From Rhodamnia argentea (lineage: Eukaryota > Streptophyta > Magnoliopsida > Myrtales > Myrtaceae), in the NCBI RefSeq assembly GCF_020921035.1, contig NC_063152.1:10058001-10122000 (forward strand): a stretch of 64,000 nt of DNA. The letters are read 5' to 3'. The position numbers and the translations under genes are program-made. Shown one piece after another: positions 12,445-24,936 of the stretch (positions are counted from its first letter, which is position 1; the number at the start of each line of letters is the position of its first letter). Below the pieces are notes generated by a model. The model saw nothing but the letters and a program-made list of their open reading frames with translations, was not told where the DNA came from and searched no databases.

Positions 12445-15258
12445 TCATAACTCAATAGTGCCTACTGTGGGCACTTTCTCATATACAGGAGTCGCTCTAA
12501 ACCTCTTGGGAAGAATACACCGGCCTCCAAATCGCTGCTGTAGGTAGATGAAAACAGCAAACACCAAACCACCGAAAGGAATGATGATGTCCCAAGCAGT
12601 GGAATAAAAATCCATTCTATGGTTTGCGTATATATACGACATATCAAGGTTCCAGGTAGAACTGTGAGCCCTGTAAAGATCATAAGCATGGGGTACTAAA
12701 CGGACTACGGTGGTCCCAATATAGTAAGAACGAGATAATGCTTCCACAGAATGATCGAAGAATAAGTTGAATAGGAGCTGGGGGAATAGAAAACCGTCCA
12801 GGATTAAGCCCGCATAAGATTTAAGGTCCCCCCAAAAAGAAACTTGCTGATACCTTGCAAGCTGACTCGCAGGCAGCATATAACCGAGACGACCTTGCCT
12901 TAGAAAAGGACTTCTGTGAGAATTTCTCCATTGGTGAACAAACCAAGCTGTCAACACACCACTGATATACATCGGTAGAGATACAAAGATGACCTTTTTC
13001 TCAGACACCCACAAGCCCTTTGGGCTGTCATGACCATGTCTTGCGGACCAAGTCATGTGGAGAAGATAAAGCTCCAAAAGGAAAGCTACCATAGTAACCA
13101 CCCTTACAATTACTTCATTGACTTCAAGCCACCCACCACTCCCGAGAAAAACGCTCTGCCTATTATGGTTTGTTACAAGTGCTTCAAAGTTTAGCAGGAG
13201 AGGAATCATATGTCCCAGAGTAAGAACAGCCAGCATTGTGATGGAAATAAAAGGAAGCACCTCTGGTTGCTTTTTCACATGGAAAAGCTGTAAGCCCACA
13301 AGAACACATGCAAGAGTATTAGAAACAAGAACCATCACGATCTCTAAGTCCATCCTCCAAATGGACTCATTGGCTTGTTCAACATATATTGTACTTGAAG
13401 CCAGCTCTAGTGTATCAAAGTAAAGAGGATCTGATCTCACTCGAGTGCTTTCGATAGTCCCCTTGATCTTCTCCATTGCTTTCCCAGTCAATGGATGGAA
13501 CTGGATATTGATCTGAATGTCACAGTCCATAGAGCCATTCCTATACACTTCCGCCCCACTTTGTGCGACGTAGCGACAGCCCATCATGCACAAGAGACCA
13601 GTTTCTCTATTATATGTTCCTTCTGCGAAAATATCAACTGCTTTGGATGAAAGATTTTCACCACCCAGCTCAAAAATAACTGGAGGGGTGAAGCGGATCG
13701 TGTAGCTGATGTTCTGCAAGGGACTGTCGCTGCTGTCTAGCTGAACTGCATTCTCTGTTGGAATTACTTTAGGCACATATCTGTCGTCGTAAAGATGAAA
13801 GGGTGAATTGAAACGTTTATCACCCACAAATAGTGGAGAAGAATAACCAAGCGCTATCTGCCCCTTCTTATTCTTGATTGACAGATCAAATTTCATATCC
13901 GATGAGTACGAATTTGGATATCTCTTTCCCTTATGCTTCCCAGTCTTTATCTCACAAGGTTTCCTAACACTCCCCATCACTCCGTACTCGTATTTGACAC
14001 CTGCTAACGCATCATTGTAACCCCAGAATTTGATCTTATCAAAATAACCGAAATCCTTTACAGTTCTATTGCTCCGCATTTGTCCTACAATTGGATACCT
14101 GTTGATGACAGAAAAAGTGGCAGGGAATCTCCAGCACAACTTTATCGAGCAATCTCCCGCAAAAGCATCAGTCAAAGACACCGAAAAGTTCAAGATTCGG
14201 CAAGCAACAGCACACCACCGATTGGCCTTCGAATTCCATTCTCCTTCACCGATTAGGGTAGTACTAGGATCGAAAGCATAGTAGCCATAATAGACATTGG
14301 TGACATTTTGAAACTTCATTAACAATTGCATCTTACCCTGATCCGAACATCGAATCGTCGTGAAGCGCATGGCCTTGGGTAAGAACCCGACATCTGTGCC
14401 AAGAGGATTGCAGTAACCACCGTCACAAACACTCCCGTATTCCAAGTCAAAGGCAGAATTCCGCTTCAAGGCTGAGCACATACCTGGCTCTAGTTTCTCA
14501 CTAAACAAATTATCTCCACCACCATCATCAAATTTACCAAAAGACCCGTTCCCTCCCTCCTTCTCAATCAAACTGTACTGATAATCAGCACTTTTACTAC
14601 TCAAAGCCAGTACAGAAACAGTCCCAAAATGATCTACACCACCAGCACCATCACCACCGCCCAAGCTCTCCAAAACCCCACTAACAAAACTACTGTTAAT
14701 AATCAATTTCAGCGGATAATTCAGCTTGAAAACGGCATCAAAACTACGGTTCGAAGAAAACACGCTAGATCCAACCATGCAAAGCTTACCTGAAGATTGA
14801 GACCAGTACCCATTAAGCCTGAACTTCACCGTACCCCGCCTGACGGGGATTCTTGGCCCGCGGACGTGAAATTCGCGCAATCTCCGGTTCTTCGGATTCT
14901 CAAAGATCGCATTCACATTGGGGTCCGCGAACACCAATGTCCCTTGCAGATTGATCACGTCCTCCGACTTGGTCTTGTACATCATCATGGGAGTGAACGA
15001 CACCGTCCTCCGCAAATCCTGGCCGGACTCCGCCCTCCGGCCATTGACCGAGAAGAACCCACCGTGGAATTGGAGGAATTTGGCGTAGGAGCTAGCCGAT
15101 TCGGAGGCGATCGAGGGTTGTTGAGGGACCACGTGACCGCAGTGGTCGCTGTAATAGGCATCGAAGTTCGCAGAGTGGATTCTCGCGGTGGATGCGGTGA
15201 TGGCGAGGAAGCCGACGAGCGCGAAAAGGAGGAGTTTGTGAGGCAAAGTGGGTTCCAT
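12445..15258 (-). CDS. DUF2921 seven-pass membrane protein
   Basis: A single uninterrupted 937-residue frame starts at ATG 15258 and stops at 12445-12447. Residues 1-25 form a signal peptide. A large Cys- and Asn-rich luminal or extracellular domain follows (about 26-635), with several N-glycosylation sequons and the motif YWSQSSGKLCMVGS. This pattern recurs later as YNRETGLLCMMGCRYV, suggesting two related halves. About seven membrane segments follow (near residues 640-659, 669-690, 712-735, 757-775, 814-835, 845-865 and 889-908). The layout fits the plant DUF2921 family, whose FLYING SAUCER members are endomembrane RING E3 ligases acting on cell-wall pectin. This protein ends without a RING, so it belongs with the RING-less members and its biochemical role is unknown. 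The intronless structure is also usual for that branch (from memory). I saw no lesion. Confidence 0.9.
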   Translation of the reverse strand: MEPTLPHKLLLFALVGFLAITASTARIHSANFDAYYSDHCGHVVPQQPSIASESASSYAKFLQFHGGFFSVNGRRAESGQDLRRTVSFTPMMMYKTKSEDVINLQGTLVFADPNVNAIFENPKNRRLREFHVRGPRIPVRRGTVKFRLNGYWSQSSGKLCMVGSSVFSSNRSFDAVFKLNYPLKLIINSSFVSGVLESLGGGDGAGGVDHFGTVSVLALSSKSADYQYSLIEKEGGNGSFGKFDDGGGDNLFSEKLEPGMCSALKRNSAFDLEYGSVCDGGYCNPLGTDVGFLPKAMRFTTIRCSDQGKMQLLMKFQNVTNVYYGYYAFDPSTTLIGEGEWNSKANRWCAVACRILNFSVSLTDAFAGDCSIKLCWRFPATFSVINRYPIVGQMRSNRTVKDFGYFDKIKFWGYNDALAGVKYEYGVMGSVRKPCEIKTGKHKGKRYPNSYSSDMKFDLSIKNKKGQIALGYSSPLFVGDKRFNSPFHLYDDRYVPKVIPTENAVQLDSSDSPLQNISYTIRFTPPVIFELGGENLSSKAVDIFAEGTYNRETGLLCMMGCRYVAQSGAEVYRNGSMDCDIQINIQFHPLTGKAMEKIKGTIESTRVRSDPLYFDTLELASSTIYVEQANESIWRMDLEIVMVLVSNTLACVLVGLQLFHVKKQPEVLPFISITMLAVLTLGHMIPLLLNFEALVTNHNRQSVFLGSGGWLEVNEVIVRVVTMVAFLLELYLLHMTWSARHGHDSPKGLWVSEKKVIFVSLPMYISGVLTAWFVHQWRNSHRSPFLRQGRLGYMLPASQLARYQQVSFWGDLKSYAGLILDGFLFPQLLFNLFFDHSVEALSRSYYIGTTVVRLVPHAYDLYRAHSSTWNLDMSYIYANHRMDFYSTAWDIIIPFGGLVFAVFIYLQQRFGGRCILPKRFRATPVYEKVPTVGTIEL

Positions 15259-17148
15259 GGTTTGTCAGACGATGGAGCGACGGAATGGGTAGCGACTAGA
15301 AAAATGGCGAAACTGAGGGACGCATCGAGAGTCAAGACGCCATGGCTGAGGTTGTAGTGAAGGTGTTCGAAGAAATGCACGACAAAAAACCCAGGAAAGG
15401 ACAAATCTTTGTCTTTGTGGAGACTTTTTGGCCATTGGGTTTCACGTTTTCTATAGCAAAAAACAAGTCTTTGGGGCCGGCTAGGTGAAGAGGAAAAGGG
15501 CGAAAGGGAAAATTACAAATGCAAAAACCCTACTCTACTTTAATTTTTCTTTTATTTCTTTCTTTGTTTCATCCCTCAAAAGGATAACTTTTTTGCTTAT
15601 TGCTCTATTTTTACGTGTTTACGCGTAGGTGAACATTTACTAATGACCAAGGTAATTAATTGTACGAGAGAACCAAATTTGATAACGAATGTCCTAACGG
15701 CATTTGCTAAATACCCATTTAAGAAAAGTTTGTGATTGTCAATTCGTAATATCTTCCGAATTATGTGTGATCAACGCAATTTCGAGATAGAAACATTATT
15801 TTAATAAGCACGATTAATTAATATCGTCGGAACACTTGTTGATTTGATGATATCCGTTTATGTTACGATGATATCGAAAGCACTTGGCAAAATACGAGCT
15901 TTTTGGCACAAGGCTAATCGACGTGTAATTCAACCACATCGTGCCATCTTTTTCTTAATCAAGGGTGCCTATTTTTCAAAGAGAGGAATGGGGAGAAGTT
16001 TCTATTTTTCCCGCAAGGTTTCCAGCGAAGAAACCCAAAGAAGGTACAAAGCTCATTCTAAAAGTGATCATAGTGAAAATCGAAATGGAGGACGAGGACA
16101 AGATAGGCGTTGTGATCAACGAAACGAGAACGTGACGATGAATCCAAACCGGGATAAATGACAATCGGGTCAACGGGAGCACCTTCGACGGTACCATCAA
16201 GAAAATAGGTTATCTGGGCGGCAACGAGGAAAATGAGGATGCTCTGTTTTCTGCTCAGACGACAGGGCCACGCTCGCATTCATGGGCGACCAAGTGATCA
16301 CATTACGTGCTTCCAAATTCAACAGTACCCACATCATCTACAAGTTCTGTATTTGATCGACATAATTTCTACTTTCCAGAGTCATATGGCTAAGTTAACG
16401 GATCGCCCACATATTCTTTTACACGACAGGATCAGTAATGTTATAGAAAGTGGAGTTCCTCATTGCAGCGAATATAAATACCCGTAGAGTACATGGCCCG
16501 ATACATTAGTCTTTCTTTACACTAGCAACAATAGCACACGTCTAAGTTAACAACCTCATACGAGTTAGCAAGTTAACGACAGAGATAAAACTGGCATAAG
16601 GAACAAGAAATTAACAATTCTACCCATAAATGATTGCAACAATCTCTTGCATACTTTTGCAGCATGAAAACCAGCAGCACCGCCCATCTCTCTAAAGAGT
16701 TATTGACTAGGCAACGCCGCAGATTGAATTAAAACTATCCCCGGTATGTTGCAATACATAAAAATCAAAACCATAAGAAGCATTCGATCCAATAAATGGA
16801 GTACAGAAAAGCTCTGCCCTGATGCCTTGCAGTGATCTAAACACAAGATCTCTTGCCACATGTGATTCATCAGTCATATCTGGATAAGAAGCAAGATTAA
16901 AGCTCTCATGATCCTAGAAAAACTGATTCAATCTGGAGGAATCAGGATTCACCAGAAAAATCCGGAGACTCCAAGCACGTCCTATTGGAGCTATGATGGT
17001 ATTACCATCTTAAAAGGTGCTCGGCACTCGGCACTCGGCAGGCAAATCCTTTCAGACAATACAGTGGACACGCCATGTCCAGTAGTGCTCATGATGCAGA
17101 AGTAGCATTGGAACCATTATTGGCAGATGACCATGGAAAAAAAAACTC
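15259..17148. other. Intergenic, no gene seen
   Basis: This holds the DUF2921 upstream region (right-to-left transcription) and the bL21m 3' region. Frames at 15844-16161 (+) and 16058-16279 (-) are low-confidence, lack domains and overlap each other. Confidence 0.5.
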
Positions 17149-19744
17149 CTATGCAGCAACAGCGACCTTCTCTGACTTCTTAACTGCTGACTTGACAGGT
17201 TTCTCATTGTCTGTCTTCTCAGGTTTCTCAATTCCTTGAATGTCAGTTATCCTCAACTTGGTGAGTTCCTAAGGAAAAAAAAGATGGGTCAGGAGAAAGT
17301 ACCAGAAGGTGAATGGACAGTTAAACAATCATTTTCTCATCTGCTGATAATGTACCTGTCGGTGTCCTTTTGTTCGCCGGTAGTTCTTCCTCCTCTTTTT
17401 CTTAAATATAATTACTTTTGCATCTAATGCCTGAAGTATTAAAATGAAAGAAAGAGTTAGCCGTCATATGAAGGGGAAGAGGATGATATCCTGTCTTTTA
17501 GAAGGGACTCAATTCTTGCTGGACAGGGCAGTAAGTAGGAAGAGCAATTAAAATGTTGTCAGTGGATCAACGCCTTCATCTACAACTAAATAGCAACAAA
17601 TTTCTGAATAAAAGGAAGTTTCTTTCATCAGACAATTAGACATGGTCATTTTTGTATAGGTCTGATAATTTTCTGATAATTTCTCATTCCAATTAAGAAC
17701 TTCTAGACAAAAGGCAAATCAGATAAGTCGCACCTGTTACGGATCTGACAAAGTATCAAACCAAACAACATTTCGCACATAACTCAGCTCGACAGATCAT
17801 TTACAGAAGACATGTCAATTCTTGGAACTTAAGTTCACACTTCCCAAAATCATTTGAGTGTTTAGTGCCATTTCTTTGGAAGGCCAAATAAGCACAGGAT
17901 GATCTCTTGGTTTTGTTTTGTTTGTTCTTTCATTGTAGTGTGGGTGACGATGATGCAAAACTCACATGCTCCTCAACGACTGCATGTACAGCTGCATCTG
18001 GAACTGTCGGTCTCCCAACAATTGTCTGAGTCTGTGAGCCGAGCAGCAGAACTTTGTTCAAAATCAACTGGATCACATAAAAATTTCTGAGCATTAAATA
18101 TGCAATTCTATTAGACGAAAGGGAAGAAAAGAGAAAAAGAGGCAACCAAGATGTGGAATATTTTGCTAGTAGAATAATTAATGGGCAGGCAAAAGTTTAA
18201 AATGGAAGCACAAGTCCAAAGTAAATTTCCCACCATCATCCATAAGGGACAGATAATGATTTGGCACTTCCAAAATTTCAAGGAAGACAATGCAATCATG
18301 AATAGAAGCTTCCATTAAGGCGAAAAAGAAAGTGCAGACAATTTCCCTCATTTACACGAGTGAATAATGCACTTCTAGGGGAATGGGTATGGAACTAGAA
18401 AGAACAAAAATACATATATACACCCTCTTAATGAAAGATCACAAGAGCTACTCTACATGGCAACTGTCCCACATCATTTCCAGATTTAATGGAAGGTGAA
18501 CTCCAACGAGATGGTTTTATGGATCAATCGAAAGCATAACAATTCACATTTTGTTGTAGTACAAGTAAATAATGAGCTATTACTGAGCATTTTGAGGCCA
18601 AATGAGCAGAAGAGAATGCGCTAGAACCAAAAGAAACAACTACTCCACTCCATCAAGAAAATTGATGGCTAGGTACAAGCTGACTACTAGTAGTAATTGA
18701 TACAGAAAGAAAAGAAAAGAACTGTCATTTCTGTGTTCTCTCGGCTGTGGTTACCGTGTTCCAAAAAAGTTGAACTTTGTACATCCATTCAAGAATATTC
18801 TTCTGCAATACAATTTCATTCCTGCCATAAACATCGATACCACTCAAAAGCTGACTCTAGACTTGATTCATGATCAACCGGAACTCCAAGAGAGACTGGC
18901 AAAGACAATTCAATAGGAACTAGTGCTTCAAGCGGCATCACAGCACTCACTTGTTACTTAGAGAAGTAACCAATACCACCCGAGAACAGTAAATAGACGA
19001 AGAGACAGCAACCCAGAAGACCATTAGCAGAATGGCTTAATCAAACACCCACGTCAAGATTCGTGAGCAGCATTCATCAGCTTGCTGTGTACCTTGTCAT
19101 TGATGTCGCAGAACTTGAGCCGCTCCGTGAAGATGCAGTCCCCATTGCTCACCTTGAACTGGTGCGAACCAATCTACACACCACACGCCTAACAGCTAAA
19201 CACATGAATACAACCAAACCAAAAACAAACAAAACGAAACAGCAACACCACGCATCTCATTCCACTCTCAAAAGCCACTGAACCCCAGCACGGATCACCG
19301 AACCTGAACGACGGCGAAAACCGGCTCGTAAGGGTTGAAAACCCGGTCCGACCTCTCCAAAGGGCCGAGCAATGTGTACCCAATCGCGGCGGCCTCAGCT
19401 TCTCTCTCCTCGGCCGTGTACTCCCACTTCGAACGCGACGAGGACTTGCCGGTCTCGCAATCGCTCTCCTCCATGACCTCCCCTCCTTCGCCGTCCTCGT
19501 CCTCGTCCTCGTCCTCATCCTCGTCCTCGTCGTCGCTCGTCCTGTTGGAGCAGAAGGGACGAGCCCGCGGCGGCCATAGAGCGCACCGGTTCGGCTCGAG
19601 ACTGGGCGACACCTGCCGAGCATCGAGGAGCGGTTTGAGAGGAAACGGAGCGGAGAGAAGAGGCGGAGTGTTGAGGTGGCGGACCGACGAGGAGAGAGAC
19701 GTGGCTTGGCGGGTCAGGGCTTGGAGGCAACGCCGGTTCGCCAT
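17149..19744 (-). CDS. NFD1: Mitochondrial large-subunit ribosomal protein bL21m (NFD1-like)
   Basis: Coding exons, in order, are 19744-19304, 19173-19093, 18067-17966, 17430-17356 and 17268-17149. All are GT-AG and all junctions are phase 0, giving 272 aa. bL21m binds 23S-type rRNA in the mitochondrial large subunit. In Arabidopsis the orthologue is NUCLEAR FUSION DEFECTIVE 1. An Arg/Ser-rich presequence (about 1-60) is followed by an acidic run of alternating Asp-Glu (about residues 71-83). The L21 fold then follows: FAVVQIGSHQFKVSNGDCI, LKFCDINDKL, LLLGSQTQTIVGRPTVPDA, and the basic signature FKKKRRKNYRRTKGHRQ that marks L21. The tail is Lys/Glu-rich. The start codon is the first ATG and gives a plausible mitochondrial targeting peptide. 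Mitochondrial rather than plastid targeting is inferred from family resemblance. Confidence 0.94.
19496..19540 (-). repeat. Coding hexanucleotide repeat in bL21m exon 1
   Basis: On the + strand this is about six units of TCCTCG with one variant. On the coding strand it encodes alternating Asp-Glu. Because the unit is a multiple of three, length changes would keep the frame. Confidence 0.8.
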
Positions 19745-21999
19745 TCCTGTGTTCTGGTTTTCTTCTTCCTTCAGTTCATTTTCCCAGAGGCGCGGTGCGA
19801 CTAGGGTTTTAGGCTTTTAGCCCGATCCGGCCGGGGTTCTCCTCCTCGCTCATTTCTCCCTCTTCTGTTATTATTTCTTAATTTTTTTTTTGTTAAATCA
19901 ATTCTCGAGGGGCTGAATTGCAGCCCCTTTTAATCGAATTGCATCCTCTCGCGAAAAAGAGCGTGACCAAAAGTATTTTTGTCTTTTATTTTTTTACATT
20001 TTTTTCTTTTTCTTTTTTTTTCCTCCCATCTCCGGCCATCGTTGGCCTCGCCTAGGCCCGCATTGGGCAAGGGCAGCCCTTGCGAGTAAGGGCAAACCTC
20101 ACCTAACGTTTGGCTTTGCCAGTCTAGGCGAGGGCAACCCTCACCCGATGCTGAGAGTAGGGAAGGGGAGAGAAAAAGGAAAAAAAATAAAAGAAACGAA
20201 AGAGAAAAATTAAAAAAACAAAAGAACGAAAATGCCCATCTGCTAGGCCTTTTATTTAAACAATGATATCATTTCAGGCTTTTGTTTGAAATAATGCCCA
20301 CTTATTAAAAAAAAAATAGAGGCACTTCGAACCCTTATTTCAAGTTTTCGATTTTTTTTAAAAAAATAGTCCGTTAAACATTAAAATTGATTCAATTAAG
20401 TTCTTCACTTTTTATCAAAAAATACAATTTAGTATAATGATACATTGAGGATTACAATTTAAGAATGTTCCATAAGCACCTCTTGAATGATGTCCAGGCA
20501 ATTTTAGGTACTGTTCAGGAGAAGATTTTGTTACGCTTTTCGAAAAAGCTCGAGACTTAATTAAATCAATCAAAAGGTTCGGCACTTGATTACATTTCAT
20601 ACACAAGATTTAGGACATCCTGTGTAATTTTCCCTAGTTCAGCACATGATCAAGAATAGCAATTCCCAAATGCATTTCAATCCCCATCAAGGTGGACATT
20701 TGAATCTCTCTGTTAAAGCCGAAACCTCTACTATAATCGGTGATGTCATTCGCACTGATTTTAAGAACCAAACCACCCCGTTTCCATCATCATCATCCTG
20801 TAATGTTCCTTCGGCACCGGTCGCATTTCAAACCCCCGCGGTTGCTCCATCCGTGTTGAGTTTGTGCCGTCCCTCTGGTGGCGAGTTCCAAGTCCGAGAT
20901 CCTGTTTTTTTTTATGTGCAATATATAAAAATCATTGAAGTCAAATAAAGTATTTTTCCCCAAAAAAAATTAAAAAAAAGAGATGTTAAAATTTTTAGGA
21001 ACCATGACGAACTTTAATGATTTTAAGAGACGAGAAGAGTTCATATTTACATAATTTTGTAAATTCAAAGTGCTTAACATTGAACAGAATTAAAAGCTCA
21101 AATTTTGCGAACTGAAAATTTGGAAAAAAGAAAAGAAAAGAAAAGACCGATTTAAATAGTCTCTAACTCCGTCTAGTTTATCACTTAAATTTTACTAAAA
21201 CGAACAATATCAAAGTGTGCAAGCCATGTAGAGAGGGAGGATGAAATTTGCATTAAAAAAAAATATTTCTTTCCTTACATTTCTCACATTACATATTTTG
21301 ATTCACCAATTTCAATATGCAATTTTATTTGCAATAATTGAATGAAATTCTATCATAATGCATTTTGATTTCTTCCTTAAACTTATCCCATGGCCATTTC
21401 ATGCTAAACACGTTGCCAAACGTACGTCATGTTCTCTATTCAGCATAACTTTAGGCATGAAATCTTGGGAACATATCATATTAAGTTAATCGACATATGG
21501 ATAAATCACAGAGGTTGCACCTTATCCCGACACAGTTACGGTTTTAAAATGATATGCTGACTACATTGCGAATCATAACATATCCGAGGTAATCAAGCCG
21601 ATCGTTATCAATGCTGTGAATTACTCCCTCTCGAGGCTAGGGTCGTTCAACGGGTACGTTCCCTGTCTTTCTCCATTTACTAATATTAATGATGTCGGTC
21701 AGAGTGGCCAATCCCCTGTAAGAATTATGCAAATGCCTGAACCTTATAATCAAAGTCGGCATAATGGGAACAATCAGGTTAATAAGTTAAATAATCAAAT
21801 TGGCAATAACAGTTTGGCAAATCAAACGGGTCGGTAAGCAATCAATTGAAGATGTGAGGCCACTGGCTCCATTGGTACCACCCAATGTGAATATTGCCGC
21901 TAGGTCTAACATGCTAGCATCACCCACTGCGGCGAAGGTGTTCTTGGTCTGAGCGAGAAAACACAAATGGAAACTGGACACAAATAGCGAAATGCATCC
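19745..21999. other. Intergenic, low-complexity sequence, no gene seen
   Basis: The bL21m upstream region is followed by A/T- and A/G-rich sequence. Frames at 20646-20948 and 21616-21837 (+) are Asn/Ser/Pro-biased, without domains. A GC-rich patch about 20040-20150 repeats an AGGGCAACCCTCACC-like motif in both orientations and may be a decayed repeat. Confidence 0.45.
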
Positions 22000-24936
22000 T
22001 CATCTCGGCGAATCGTACACGAGGGACTGATCCTCCTCCAACAAAGTCAGCTCCACATCTGCTTCCGATGGCGTCAACGTGGAGACCGCACCCGAAGGAG
22101 GGATCGATCCAGTTCTAATGCGGTCGATCTCTCCATCATTCTGCACGGGATTTCGAAGGGATCGCACTCGCTCCAATTCCATGGCCACTTCCTTCATCGT
22201 GGGCCTGTACCTTCCTTTAAGGTTTAAGCATCTTTTCGCCAGGTTAGACACCGCAATAATTTCTTCTTTCTCACCGTGGTGTAATACCTCCTTATCGAGA
22301 TTTCGAACAGGCGGTTCTCCTCCATCGAAATGACGAAGTACACCGCCAGACTTCTGCCCTCTTCCGCCCTCAATTGAGAAATTGGCTTTTCTCCGGTTAG
22401 CAGCTCAACAAGGACAACCCCGAAGCTAAAGACATCGCTCTTATCGGTAAATTGACTAGTTTGGTAGTATTCCGGGTCTAAGTATCCGAAGGTTCCTTGT
22501 ACCTTTGTGGTCAAATGAGTTTGGTCGATGGCAATTGATCCGGAAGCTCCGAAATCCGCCACTTTGGCTCGATATTTTTCGTCCAAAAGTATATTCGACG
22601 ACTTGATATAACGGTGATAAATCGGGATGACCGCAACAAAGTGCAAATACAAAAGAGCCCCGGCAACTTCATTGGCGATTCTTAACCGCGTCTCCCACGA
22701 CACAGGAAATCCTTCGCATGGATCATGAAGATATTGATAGAGAGTTCCGTTAGGGATAAATTCATATACCAAAAGAGGAACTTCACTCTCCAGACAAAAT
22801 CCCAACAGCTTGACCACATTTCTGTGATTGATTTCAGAGAGAATAACGATCTCATTTACGAACTGTTCGACTTGTCCTGCATTGACAACTTTGGATTTCT
22901 TGACGGCGATGATCGTTCCGTCTATCAACATTCCCTTGTAAACTGTTCCTTGACCACCCTGACCCAGTATCCGGTTATTGTTAAAATGGTCGGTAGCTTT
23001 GTCTAACTCCGTTGAGGCGAACAACTTGCCTTTCGCCGTGTGTTTGTCTTCAATAGAAGACAGGCGCTGTTGCAACATGAGTCCGCCATTACGTTGGAAG
23101 AACTTTTGCTTGAGCTTTGCTGCACGCCTTCCTTTTATGAACTTGTATGCCCACCAAGAAAGCAATAGTAATGCTATGGCTCCGACTCCCGCACTGATAC
23201 CTGTATCAACAGAAGTCGACCGCAATTGCTTTAGGAGCCTAAAAGATAGCATTGTGAGAGTTTCTCTTCGCTCTAGGATTTACATAAACAATATCGTCGA
23301 CGAATTTGCTTCCACCAATTTGAACAAGGGCGTTCTTGCTTTCAAGAGAGAAAATAGAAAGGGGGATTCACTCAACAAAACAATTCGAAAGGCCTTTTGA
23401 GTGCTACGCATCTTGTACAGGCGAGAAACGAAGATATCAATCCGATCGTAAATGCGTAGAATTGGAAAATATAACGGAGTTAAAAGCATTGTTGAATGCA
23501 CAGACTATGAAAGCATAGTTAAATTGAGCAGATTCGCCTTCAAGCAGACGAAATTGGTGTATATACCGGCAGTCACATTCCGTAAGCAGGAGAAAAAAGA
23601 GCGGGCAGTGAGGTACCTGCAATGGTGATCGTCTTGTAGTCTATGCAGTGGTACGTCCCCGGTCGATTTACACACTTCCCCCGGCAGTTGATGTTCGGAT
23701 CTTCTTTGCACTCATTGACATCTGATCGACGAAAATGATGGATGGGGTTAAGGAAAGAAGCAAAAAGAAGAGGCAGTTTCCAGAGATATGACCAAACATT
23801 CAGCAATCAAATTTCTCTCTTGGACTATCCTGTATTACCAATTTGTGAGCATCCATCGTCTGATTTGAACAATTTAATTAATCCAACTGTATTCGCACGC
23901 TTGTCGTAGGTTTCGAGCTGGCAGATCGTCCTACCTGGCTTTGTATAATGAATAAGGCTAAGATGTAAAGCAAAAGCGGACATTCTAAGCTCACCTTGGC
24001 ATCCCTGGGGAAGAAAATTATTCCCTTTGTAGCCTCGATTGCAAGCACAAGATACACGAATAGAACTCCTGACCGTCTCGCAGGAGGAGCGCCCAGTGCT
24101 TTCTTTGCATTTACGAAAAGAATTCCCCACCATCCGGCAGGAGCCGGAGTTGTTATCATGGCGCCTATTGCTTTGTTTGCTCAGCAGCTCTTCCTCACGA
24201 GGGGTGATGGCCCATTCGAGCACCACCGGAACATCCGGCGGTAAACTGTTCAGATCAGCTTGATACCACCATGCAGCCTCGACCAAGAAGGCATACCTGC
24301 ATTCTACATCCGTTGGCATTATGTATTCGCCATTGAGAGTCTTGAATTCCACGCCGTATTTGCCGATATTATCACTTATCGAAGTAGACAGGCACCAGTA
24401 AAATCCAAGAGTCCTGTTTCCACCACAAACAGATGTGCATCCTACGAACTGCCCCGGTGTATGATCGATGACCATCAAGGCCTGCATGTCACAACCTCCG
24501 GCAACAAAGTAGTTTTCCCGTTGGGAGTACCTGAAAATTCCGTAAGTACCCCTTCATTCCACTGGGGTATTGTTTTGCTTGTGGGTCGTACAATAAATAT
24601 GTGAATACAATATCGGCTGGCTGACCCTGATGAGGCCAGGGAAGTGTGAACTTCGCGGTAGCTGGATATCTAACACCACCACGCTCAAATTCTTAAGCAC
24701 CGGTGTATAGATGCCGCGGGTCTGCTGGCAATCGATCTCGTACAGGGGATCCAAGGAGCAGTCGGGCCCGATTCCAAAAGGGTACGGGATGTTTTTCAGA
24801 TTACCACACGTGTCCGGACAGCCTGGCCAGGCCAGGCCAGACTCCAAGGAGGCGGTGGTTCTGCAGCATCAGCTGACCGTCTCGCCACGAGAACAAAGTA
24901 GGCCATCATCGCCAGGATCATCTTCCCCCGGTTCAT
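22000..24936 (-). pseudogene. Wall-associated receptor kinase (WAK-like) pseudogene
   Basis: Exon structure is typical of WAKs: signal peptide and GUB_WAK domain (24936-23996), a calcium-binding EGF repeat (23721-23617, DVNECKEDPNINC...) and a membrane helix plus kinase (23200-22000), with phase-1 GT-AG introns between. GUB_WAK shows CPDTCGNLKNIPYPFG and YFVAGGCDMQALM. The kinase shows [23 protein letters not shown] and [16 protein letters not shown]. WAKs link pectin in the wall to cytoplasmic signalling. Four lesions are visible: a 5-bp tandem duplication that separates the signal peptide frame from GUB_WAK (about 24820-24840); an in-frame TGA at 24554-24556; the catalytic-loop Asp changed to Tyr (HRY, codon 22608-22610); and a 1-bp frame change near 22296 before the C-lobe end. 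The kinase N-lobe and C-terminal tail are otherwise well preserved, so decay is recent. No alternative functional start was found. Confidence 0.88.

Noticed and set aside
13118..13423. Open frames on the + strand opposite the DUF2921 gene (also 14069-14281 and 14797-15357)
   Set aside because: They are antisense shadows of a well-supported 937-residue gene and have no domains.
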